Origin: an uncultured Bacilli bacterium | GTDB lineage: Bacteria > Bacillota_I > Bacilli_A > RF39 > UBA660 | Assembly: GCA_949440065.1 (NCBI GenBank) | Contig: CASRZP010000068.1 | Location: 1 to 6,857 of the forward strand | Direction of reading: 5' to 3' | DNA length: 6,857 bases | Shown here: positions 1 to 4,895 of the stretch, one piece after another | How the letters are laid out: every line of letters begins with the position of its first letter | Numbering within the stretch: position 1 is the stretch's first letter | Made by a program: the position numbers and the translations under genes | Notes under the pieces: generated by a model | The model's database searches: none | Told to the model about the DNA's origin: nothing | Seen by the model: the letters and a program-made list of their open reading frames with translations, nothing else

Positions 1-21
1 GAAAAATTTGCATACTTCTTG

Positions 22-53
22 TAATAAAAAAGGTGAGACTTATTTTTTCATTA
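22..53 (-). terminator. Weak AU-only hairpin just after the LRR gene
   Basis: Immediately after the TAG at 54 the minus strand reads TAATG, A6, an 11-base loop, T6, ATTA. This can form TAAT/ATTA plus A6/T6 pairs with one bulged G. The stem has no GC pairs and there is no separate U-tract, so it would be a poor terminator; it is the only candidate before the left edge. Confidence 0.25.
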
Positions 54-650
54 CTATGTTTGTTCATCCTCTATATCAGTAACAAGAATATTATTAGAAG
101 TCATTCCCGTTACAAAAGCAGTCCCTGTTTCTTCATTTACAATAAAATTCCAATCAAAATTTCTTCCTGTCTTGTTAACAATCTTTTTTAAGAATCTATT
201 ATCTCCTAAAGCACCTCTATTAATCGTTGTTACATTAGATGGAATTACAATATACTCTAAAGGGGTACTATAAAATGCTCCAATGTCAATAGATTGTAAT
301 GTAGTTGGTAATTGAATTGAAGTAAAGCTGTTTCTTGCAAGAGAATCATTACCAATGTGGATAATACCTTCTGGTAAAGTTAATGAAGTTATTCTTAATT
401 CATCAAGAGCATTATTTCCTATTTTGGTAGTTCCTTCCTTCACTATTATCTTTGATATTATACTATCAATAGCCATTCCAACAATATTACCATCTTGCTC
501 AATAATTCCTTTTCCTATGGTTAGTTCATTTAACAAAGAATTAGTAGAAAAAGCGCCATTTCCTAAACTAGTAAGACTATTAGGAAGAGCGACACTGGTT
601 AATTGATTATTAGAAAATGCATTATTTCCAATAGTTACTATTCCTTCTTC
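54..650 (-). pseudogene. C-terminal LRR segment in a third frame
   Basis: From EEGIVTIGNNAF onward the repeats run in a third frame to TAG at 56-54. About five full 22-residue units are visible, plus one longer unit (LLNELTIGKGIIEQDG...) and a capping tail with FDWNFIVNEETGTAFVTG, a closing motif common in BspA-like proteins. An in-frame TTG at 536 could be mistaken for a start, but the repeat pattern extends well upstream of it and there is no ribosome binding site, so it is a fragment, not an independent gene. Confidence 0.7.
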
Positions 651-1110
651 AAAAAACTGAGGTTAATTTATTTGCTTCAAATGCGTTTTCAGCAATAGAT
701 TTCACATGACTTGGAATAATTACACTGGCCAGTTCGTTTTCTTGAAAAGCAAACCTTTCGATAGTTGTTACATTACTAGGAATGATAATACTAGTTAATC
801 GATTACTATCAAAAGCACTTTCCGAAATAGTTATTAATCCTCCTGGGAGTTCTACACTAGTTAATCTATCTTCATAAAAAGCAAAAGTTCCTATTGAATA
901 TATATTTCATCCTTTTCTAATGTTCCTTGTCCTAAGGTAAGATAAGATAAATTATAATTTTCAACAAAGGCAGAATTGCCTATAGTAGTTAAGGTATGAG
1001 GTAGTTCTATTTTAGTTAATTGGTTTGTAGCAAAAGCACCATTTCCAATTGTGCTTACCCCTTCTGGAACAAAAATATTCATTAAATGTTTATCATTAAA
1101 CGCAAAATTC
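150..1110 (-). repeat. Tandem ~66-bp repeats encoding 22-residue LRR_5 units
   Basis: About 12 imperfect units recur with a mostly 66-base period, each encoding AFxxNxLTSVxLPxxxTTIGNx. On the plus strand they are visible as recurring 'ctagttaat', 'gttgttacatta' and 'agcacc' blocks. Two units are longer (around 850-970 and 430-540). The repeats are diverged at DNA level, but short shared words could still permit recombination and change of repeat number. Confidence 0.75.
649..904 (-). pseudogene. Middle LRR segment in a second frame
   Basis: Directly after the (AT)4 tract the repeat pattern continues in another frame (SIGTFAFYEDRLTSVELP, then three more repeats with cores LTSIIIP, LASVIIP and NKLTSV) until TGA at 651-649. 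It has no start codon context of its own, so it can only be expressed as part of the whole gene. The perfect continuation of the repeat phase shows that it belongs to the same coding region. The TGA lies right behind a T6 run, where the frame moves to that of the last segment. Confidence 0.7.
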
Positions 1111-1835
1111 CCTATTGCTTCAACTAAAACACCCTGAATAGTTTTTGGAATTACTACATCCACTGGGGCATTAGGCATTTCATTTCCGTCACTATCTATT
1201 GCATAGTTAGTAATTGTTTTGGTCTCTTTATTAAAAACAAAGTATGACTCATCCGTTGGCGTTGGTTCTTCTTCTATTTCTACTTGTCCTTGCTTTGCAT
1301 ACACATTGATTTTAATTCCATATTTTCTTGACTCTCCATTTGGTATTTGAGCATTTTCATCTACCCACATTCGTAAACGATAATTGTGTATTGTTACTCC
1401 TTGATGAAAAAATATAGCCTCATCTAAAACCATGGAACCAGATAAAGTTCCTACTTCACTTGCTTCATGAAGAGGCACAAAGTGAGATGGTGCTAGTATT
1501 TCAAGGTATGTAGCATCAGGATCAATGGCTCGCTCTAGATAAAGTTTTACTTCATTATCTAATAAAGGAGTTACATCAACAATGGGAATTTTTGTAGCAG
1601 ACACTTCATAAGAGATAACATTGTTTTCTCCTGTTAAAATTTTACCTTTCTCATCACTCATCGGATACGCTTCATTTAATAAAATTCCCGTTTTTCCTTC
1701 AGTGTATGTTAACATGATAGTTGATGTTTCTAACGTGTTTTCAACACTACCTTCTTTGGTAAAAGTAAAGGCCGCATAAGTTACCCCGATAGTTACACAA
1801 ATTATCGATAGTAATAAAACTATAGCCACTATCAT
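891..1835 (-). CDS. N-terminal piece of the LRR surface protein: export signal, extracellular domain and first LRRs
   Basis: This is the longest open segment of the broken LRR gene, 314 codons if translation starts at the internal ATG 1835-1833. That ATG has no convincing Shine-Dalgarno; the good one belongs to the out-of-frame ATG 19 bases upstream. Residues 2-20 are hydrophobic and followed by VTYAAF, like SipW-dependent signal peptides of TasA/camelysin proteins. Residues ~25-205 form a domain with motifs YPMSDEKGK, YEVSA, LYLERA and YRLRMWVDE, a pattern I associate with secreted proteins of gut Bacilli; a Glu/Pro/Thr linker (EEEPTPTDES) follows. LRR_5 repeats begin near residue 240 (GNFAFNDKHL). 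The segment ends at TAG 893-891, a stop created by an extra AT unit; the next frame continues the repeats without loss. Confidence 0.7.
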   Translation of the reverse strand: MIVAIVLLLSIICVTIGVTYAAFTFTKEGSVENTLETSTIMLTYTEGKTGILLNEAYPMSDEKGKILTGENNVISYEVSATKIPIVDVTPLLDNEVKLYLERAIDPDATYLEILAPSHFVPLHEASEVGTLSGSMVLDEAIFFHQGVTIHNYRLRMWVDENAQIPNGESRKYGIKINVYAKQGQVEIEEEPTPTDESYFVFNKETKTITNYAIDSDGNEMPNAPVDVVIPKTIQGVLVEAIGNFAFNDKHLMNIFVPEGVSTIGNGAFATNQLTKIELPHTLTTIGNSAFVENYNLSYLTLGQGTLEKDEIYIQ

Positions 1836-1857
1836 TTTCTGTTTTTTCTTTCATTAT

Positions 1858-1867
1858 CTCACCTTTT
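1858..1867 (-). promoter_or_regulatory. Ribosome binding site that marks the true LRR start
   Basis: The minus strand reads AAAAGGTGAG-ATA-ATG, a strong Shine-Dalgarno sequence close to the ATG at 1854-1852. This start gives M-K-E-K and then the wrong frame; removing one A from the following A6 run would give MKEKQKMIVAIVLLLS, an ideal export signal. The site therefore decides that the native start is 1854 and that the reading frame was shifted. Confidence 0.65.
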
Positions 1868-1892
1868 CATTATTTTATTATCTCTTACTAGT

Positions 1893-1920
1893 ATCCTATA
1901 AAATTGTCACCTTGTGTTAA
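1893..1920 (-). promoter_or_regulatory. Possible sigma-A promoter of the LRR gene
   Basis: On the minus strand TTAACA (1920-1915, 5/6 to the -35 consensus) is followed after 16 bases by TAGGAT (1898-1893, 4/6 to the -10 consensus). Transcription would start near 1886, giving a ~32-base leader that contains the ribosome binding site. The -10 is weak and no extended TG is present, so this is tentative. Confidence 0.3.
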
Positions 1921-1929
1921 GCGTTAGCA
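1915..1929. promoter_or_regulatory. Quasi-palindrome resembling a CcpA/LacI-family operator
   Basis: TGTTAAGCGTTAGCA is a near-palindrome (TGyTAA-n3-TTArCA) with a central CG, like catabolite-responsive (cre) and other LacI-family sites. It is one base longer than the 14-base cre consensus and lacks a well-placed TG at one end. It overlaps the proposed -35 of the LRR gene, where binding would repress. The pattern is seen in the sequence; the regulator is a guess. Confidence 0.3.
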
Positions 1930-1936
1930 ATTATTT

Positions 1937-1967
1937 GATACAAGAAAAAAAAACACGATTTTGTATC
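1937..1967. repeat. Inverted repeat upstream of the LRR promoter
   Basis: GATACAA (1937-1943) and TTGTATC (1961-1967) form a perfect 7-base inverted repeat around an A/T-rich 17-base spacer containing A9. It lies just upstream of the putative LRR promoter. It could be an operator pair or part of a hairpin, but the homopolymer is in the loop, so it does not look like an intrinsic terminator. Confidence 0.4.
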
Positions 1968-1975
1968 TAGTCTTG

Positions 1976-2080
1976 GAATATTCTTATCATATATGAAATT
2001 TACTTTAAAAGCTGCCCCCTAGTTAATTTTTTGCTAATTTTTATCTTCTGCACATCCTTTTATTTTTTATAAGAATATTC
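1976..2080. repeat. 12-bp perfect inverted repeat with ~80-bp spacer
   Basis: GAATATTCTTAT at 1976-1987 is exactly inverted at 2069-2080 (ATAAGAATATTC). Each arm also contains the 8-base palindrome GAATATTC. No target-site duplication flanks it and nothing inside looks coding, so a miniature transposable element is not supported. Two copies of a regulator site or a long-range stem are other possibilities. Confidence 0.45.
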
Positions 2081-2150
2081 TATCAAAGACAAGAAGGATT
2101 TTCAACAATTTTTATACAATTTTAGAAGTTCAAAATTTGATTCTAAAATA

Positions 2151-2179
2151 TTACAAGAGCAGTATTTTTATGCTACAAT
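2151..2179 (+). promoter_or_regulatory. Candidate plus-strand promoter with extended -10
   Basis: TATGC-TACAAT (-10 at 2174-2179, 5/6, preceded by TG) stands 17 bases after TTACAA (2151-2156, 3/6). The extended -10 resembles those of ppaC and the DUF368 operon in this window. It points toward the 3' end of the ZIP gene, against the direction of every gene here. The start would fall near 2186-2188. Confidence 0.4.
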
Positions 2180-2185
2180 GTATAC

Positions 2186-2318
2186 ATATGAAGGAAATTT
2201 CATACAATAAAAAGGAAATACCTAATCTTTGCGAGTTAGGTACTATTCCTAATATATTTGATACTATTTTTATTCGTATAATCAAGAAAAAAAGACTTAC
2301 CCAATATAAGTCTTTTCT
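2186..2318 (+). ncRNA. Candidate small RNA convergent to the ZIP operon (alternatively a leaderless 46-codon ORF)
   Basis: Downstream of the plus-strand promoter come three hairpins: TATGAA/TTCATA (2187-2204), TACCTAA/TTAGGTA (2219-2242) and the strong AAAAGACTTA/TAAGTCTTTT (2290-2316), which ends in a short TTTTC and is shared with the ZIP terminator. That would give a ~130-base transcript. ATG at 2188-2190 also opens a 46-codon basic reading frame (MKEISYNKK...KSFLVK) ending TAA at 2328; since the predicted start site is at or next to this ATG, it would be leaderless, with no Shine-Dalgarno. I recognise neither the RNA nor the peptide. Antisense overlap with the ZIP 3' end is at most a few tens of bases. 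Confidence 0.25.
2287..2316 (-). terminator. Rho-independent terminator of the popT-uppP-ZIP operon
   Basis: Directly after the ZIP stop codon the minus strand forms a perfect 10-base stem AAAAGACTTA/TAAGTCTTTT with a 7-base loop (TATTGGG), continuing as seven T in all. It closes the three-gene operon. In the opposite direction the hairpin has only a TTTT tail, so it would be a weaker terminator for plus-strand RNA. Confidence 0.85.
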
Positions 2319-3060
2319 AGTGAAATAAATGGACAATAAAAATCAAAACAATTCCACTACAAATGCCAAACAAGCTTGTCCTTTTGTCTTTATCCTTAAC
2401 TAACGTTGGCAACAACTCTAAAAAACTAATATAGATTAACATTCCTAACGTAATGGATAATAATCCACCCATAATAAACGAACTATCAAAAAGGCCATGT
2501 AATGAATAAGAAAATAGTCCTCCGACAAAAGTCGATAAGGCAAGTAGTGCAATAATGCCAATCGTCTTTTTTTTCTTTTGATTGGTTCGATATAAAGTAG
2601 AAGTGATCACCATACCTAAAGGAATGTTGTGTAACCCTACCCCGATGCTTACTAAAATTCCTGTTGAAAATGAAGTAAGTAACGTAGAGTAAATGGCCAT
2701 TCCTTCAATGATATTATGGATAATTAAGGCAATACTAGACACTAACCCAATGTGAGATAAGTGTGCATCATCATCTTCCTTTCCCTCATGATCATGGTGA
2801 TGCGGAACAAAGACATCAAGTACTTTTAAAAGAATGAATCCAAGAAAGGCAAAAAGCAACACATCATACCACTTATCAAAGGCTTCAAACGCTTCAGGAA
2901 TTAAATCGGTAATCATCAACATCACCATTACCCCAAATGCTAGAGAAATAGAAAACAATACAAAACGATCACTATTTTTAGATAAAAAGACGATACCTGA
3001 ACCTAGCAACAAAAATAATCCCAATAATAAAGTAAAAAGTAAACTAGTCATCTCACCCAT
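2317..3060 (-). CDS. ZIP-family divalent metal transporter
   Basis: This 247-residue membrane protein has about eight hydrophobic segments, the usual ZIP size. Visible features are DLIPEAF (52-58) after the second segment, a His/Asp-rich cytoplasmic-type loop HHHDHEGKEDDDAH (87-100) between segments three and four, the segment-four metal motif HNIIEGMA (H115, N116, E119), the segment-five motif HNIPLGM (H144, N145) and FLELLP (213-218). In the family these residues form the zinc/divalent cation pathway into the cytoplasm. Odd point: the Glu usually found in HNxPEG of segment five is Leu148. The start is preceded by GAGGAG ten bases upstream. The 18-base gap after uppP consists only of this ribosome binding site and spacer, so it is the last gene of the operon, followed at once by the terminator. 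Substrate (Zn, Mn or Fe) cannot be told. Confidence 0.88.
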   Translation of the reverse strand: MGEMTSLLFTLLLGLFLLLGSGIVFLSKNSDRFVLFSISLAFGVMVMLMITDLIPEAFEAFDKWYDVLLFAFLGFILLKVLDVFVPHHHDHEGKEDDDAHLSHIGLVSSIALIIHNIIEGMAIYSTLLTSFSTGILVSIGVGLHNIPLGMVITSTLYRTNQKKKKTIGIIALLALSTFVGGLFSYSLHGLFDSSFIMGGLLSITLGMLIYISFLELLPTLVKDKDKRTSLFGICSGIVLIFIVHLFH

Positions 3061-3078
3061 TAACGATCTTCTCCTCTT

Positions 3079-3894
3079 TTATTTAATCAACACCCAAGTA
3101 ATAACAATAATGGCTAACATAATGCGATACCACATGAACACTTGAAAGTCGTGTTTTTTTAAATATTTTAACAGAAAAGAAATACAAAGTAAACCAATAA
3201 TGAAACTAGTGATGATTCCAATGGCAAAAGTGATAATATTGGTACTGATTAAACTTATGGTTTCCCCTTTAAATAATTGTAGCACAACAGCTCCTAAAAT
3301 TACTGGTGCAGATAGATAAAACGAAAACTTAGCAGCATCTTCTCTTTTGATTTTTAACGCACGTGCTGCAGCAATTGTTGTTCCACTTCGAGAAAACCCT
3401 GGAATTAAAGCAAACACTTGAGCACATCCTACCAAAAACGCATCCTTTATCGACATCTTCTCTACATCTTTCTCTTGGACTGACTTCTTATCAACAAGAT
3501 AAATAATTACTCCCATAATGGCTAAGGCTAAAGAAATAATGATAAAGTTCTTTCTAAAAATATTTTCAATTGCATCTTCAAATAAAACACCAAAAATAGC
3601 AGCAGGAATCGTAGCAACAACAATATACCAAAGAACTTTCCCTTCCTTATCCTTTACACCTTTGGTAATGCCTTTGATAAACATTTGCCAAAAATCATTA
3701 ACAAAATACAAAATAATGGCTAAAAGTGTCCCAAAATGTAGAGCTAAATCAAAAGCTAGTGCCATCGACGGATCCATTGCTTCCCCAATATGAAACAAAT
3801 CTCTAAAAATAATTAAATGAGCACTACTAGAAATAGGTAAAAACTCAGCTATTCCTTGAATAACCCCTAAAATTACTGTTTCAATAAAATCCAT
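3079..3894 (-). CDS. uppP: Undecaprenyl-diphosphate phosphatase (UppP/BacA family)
   Basis: A 271-residue polytopic membrane protein of normal family length. It hydrolyses undecaprenyl diphosphate to undecaprenyl phosphate at the outer membrane face, regenerating the lipid carrier for peptidoglycan and other wall polymers; overexpression gives bacitracin resistance in known cases. Diagnostic motifs are complete: (E/Q)xxxE as Q13-GIA-E17, FLPISSSAHL (18-27, with H26), LHFGT (52-56), and PGFSRSGTT (165-173, with S168, R169 and T173). The ATG is preceded by GGAGGAGAATAAA, and the Shine-Dalgarno lies inside the last codons of the upstream DUF368 gene, whose TAA ends one base before this ATG. Such packing predicts translational coupling. 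The ZIP gene follows after 18 bases. Confidence 0.96.
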   Translation of the reverse strand: MDFIETVILGVIQGIAEFLPISSSAHLIIFRDLFHIGEAMDPSMALAFDLALHFGTLLAIILYFVNDFWQMFIKGITKGVKDKEGKVLWYIVVATIPAAIFGVLFEDAIENIFRKNFIIISLALAIMGVIIYLVDKKSVQEKDVEKMSIKDAFLVGCAQVFALIPGFSRSGTTIAAARALKIKREDAAKFSFYLSAPVILGAVVLQLFKGETISLISTNIITFAIGIITSFIIGLLCISFLLKYLKKHDFQVFMWYRIMLAIIVITWVLIK

Positions 3895-3895
3895 T

Positions 3896-3906
3896 TTATT
3901 CTCCTC
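3896..3906 (-). promoter_or_regulatory. uppP ribosome binding site embedded in the end of popT
   Basis: The last codons of popT read GGA GGA GAA TAA, so the purine-rich uppP Shine-Dalgarno is also popT coding sequence. The stop codon and the uppP ATG are separated by one base. Ribosomes finishing popT can reinitiate directly, which fixes the two products at related levels. Confidence 0.8.
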
Positions 3907-4732
3907 CTAACTTGTATGCAACTATACCACCTAGAAAAAATAGAATAATGCCAATAGCAATTTCTAATATTGAAGGTGCTAAACTAAATAATGGTCTAGC
4001 AATCACGATGACACTAGCAAGAATAAATCCTATAATTCCATAGTACGTTGCTACTTCAAACTTCTTAAATAAAAACTCTAATAATTTAGCAATTAATAAA
4101 ATACCAACGATAACGCCTACACCAAAAGGCATTAAAATTTTAATCGATTGTAACATCGTTTCTTTATCTAATAAATTACTAATTGATGAAATAATGGGGT
4201 GATAATATCCTAGTAACATCAACATAAATGATCCTGATATTCCAGGAATTACCATCGTTGCAGCAGCTATTACACCAATTACCAACAACATTATATATGA
4301 ACCAGGGGATAATACCGATAAATCAACACTAGCACCATTTTCTTTTAACAACGATAACCCTATGACTAAAGCAAAACCAAGAATACTAAGAAGAAAATAA
4401 GATGGTTTTCCTGTTTCTTTTTTTGTTTTTCTTATCAAAAGAGGAATTCCGCCTAGAATTAATCCTAGAAAAAATAAAGTAGTAGCTATAGGAAAATGTG
4501 CTAAAGTGTAATCAATTAAATGACTAAGTAGTAATATCGATAACACACCCCCTATACCAATGGGCAATAAAAACTGAATATTTTCTTTTAACTTAGAAAA
4601 CAAATGACTAATAGAACCAATTAATTGTTCATAAATACCTAAAGTTATCGCCAAAGTACCTCCACTTACTCCTGGTATAATATTAGCAACCCCAATAAAA
4701 AAACCTTTTATCATTAAAATAATATTTTTCAT
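3896..4732 (-). CDS. popT: DUF368 polyprenyl-phosphate transporter (PopT family)
   Basis: A 278-residue, very hydrophobic protein with about eight to nine membrane segments and an internal duplication: PGVSGGT (20-26) in the first half and PGISGSFM (163-170) in the second, each after a small-residue helix (GVANIIPG / AAATMVIPG). This duplicated PGxSG signature is that of DUF368. Members have been reported as C55-isoprenyl-phosphate translocases that return undecaprenyl phosphate from the outer to the inner membrane leaflet, acting in parallel with DedA-family UptA proteins. The start ATG has AAGGAG ten bases upstream and lies behind its own extended -10 promoter, so it is the first gene of the operon. 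It ends GGE-stop one base before uppP. The pairing with the phosphatase that makes its substrate supports the assigned role. Confidence 0.92.
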   Translation of the reverse strand: MKNIILMIKGFFIGVANIIPGVSGGTLAITLGIYEQLIGSISHLFSKLKENIQFLLPIGIGGVLSILLLSHLIDYTLAHFPIATTLFFLGLILGGIPLLIRKTKKETGKPSYFLLSILGFALVIGLSLLKENGASVDLSVLSPGSYIMLLVIGVIAAATMVIPGISGSFMLMLLGYYHPIISSISNLLDKETMLQSIKILMPFGVGVIVGILLIAKLLEFLFKKFEVATYYGIIGFILASVIVIARPLFSLAPSILEIAIGIILFFLGGIVAYKLGGE

Positions 4733-4767
4733 GAGAAATTTTCTCCTTTTGATTTATATTCTTTTTT

Positions 4768-4795
4768 ATTATAACAATTCTTTAGATAAAACCAA
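4768..4795 (-). promoter_or_regulatory. Extended -10 promoter of the popT-uppP-ZIP operon
   Basis: On the minus strand TG-T-TATAAT (4776-4768) is a perfect extended -10. The best -35 is TTGGTT (4795-4790) at 16 bases, only partly matching, which is usual when the TG extension is present. The start would be near 4761, giving a ~29-base leader with AAGGAG before the popT ATG. No operator-like palindrome is obvious. Confidence 0.65.
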
Positions 4796-4835
4796 AGATA
4801 AAATAGGGAAAAATAGCTGAGTTGACACTTTTATT

Positions 4836-4888
4836 CAAAAACGAAAAAGTTCCCCTACTTCAATAGATGAAGAAAAGAGGAAGTTTTT
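4836..4888 (-). terminator. Rho-independent terminator after ppaC
   Basis: Eight bases after the ppaC stop the minus strand folds into a long stem: AAAAACTTCCTC (4888-4877) pairs with GGGGAACTTTTT (4855-4844) with one C/C mismatch and one G-U pair. An inner stem CTTCA/TGAAG caps it (4872-4868 with 4862-4858). The tail reads TTTTTCGTTTTTG. It separates ppaC from the downstream operon, and A/T runs on both sides mean it may work in both directions. Confidence 0.8.
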
Positions 4889-4895
4889 TCACAAA

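Larger units (their letters stand above)
54..1854 (-). pseudogene. Secreted BspA-type leucine-rich-repeat surface protein, interrupted by three frameshifts
   Basis: Reading the minus strand from ATG at 1854-1852 gives one logical gene of about 600 codons split over several frames. Its parts in order are a short basic N-terminus, a hydrophobic segment ending GVTYAAF (SipW/TasA/camelysin-like export signal), a ~190-residue extracellular domain, then about 12 LRR_5 (BspA/TpLRR) repeats of mostly 22 residues with the pattern AFxxNxLTSVxLPxxLTTIGNx, and a typical capping tail ending DIEDEQT before TAG. The upstream AAAAGGTGAG is a good Shine-Dalgarno sequence for the ATG at 1854, but that frame is lost at an A6 tract (1842-1847). 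Further shifts lie at (AT)4 (898-905) and T6 (651-656). I saw no substitution-type stop in the repaired frame. It could be a recent pseudogene, a phase-variable gene or the product of sequencing errors. Family role, by analogy only: adhesion or protein binding at the cell surface. No LPXTG anchor is visible. Confidence 0.75.
1868..2136. other. Non-coding gap between the LRR gene and the ZIP terminator region
   Basis: No ORF with a ribosome binding site and no recognised RNA gene is visible on either strand. The stretch is AT-rich apart from an isolated GCTGCCCCCTAG at 2011-2022. It holds the putative LRR promoter and the inverted repeats listed separately. Confidence 0.6.

Noticed and set aside
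355..606. Plus-strand ORF of 83 codons
   Set aside because: It is antisense to the LRR repeats, has no ribosome binding site, and its sequence is explained by the repeat-coding strand.
641..660. Reading the TGA at the third frame break as tryptophan (code 4)
   Set aside because: Read-through in that frame destroys the LRR pattern and soon stops, whereas the shifted frame continues it perfectly.
150..1110. CRISPR array suspected from the regular ~66-base repeats
   Set aside because: The repeats are degenerate, have no constant repeat/spacer alternation and encode LRR units.
1976..2080. Miniature transposable element bounded by the 12-bp inverted repeats
   Set aside because: No target-site duplication, no second copy in the window and no transposase-like ends.
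2151..2336. Minus-strand ORF of 61 codons over the ZIP terminator
   Set aside because: It starts inside the ZIP gene in another frame, runs through the strong terminator hairpin and has no ribosome binding site.
2834..3145. Plus-strand ORF antisense to ZIP and uppP
   Set aside because: It spans the end of one well-supported gene and the start of another on the opposite strand, with no start signals or recognisable domain.
3518..3793. Plus-strand ORF inside uppP
   Set aside because: Antisense shadow of a conserved membrane protein; no ribosome binding site.
4822..4827. TTGACA on the plus strand as a -35 box
   Set aside because: No acceptable -10 lies 16-18 bases downstream; that stretch is the stem of the ppaC terminator.
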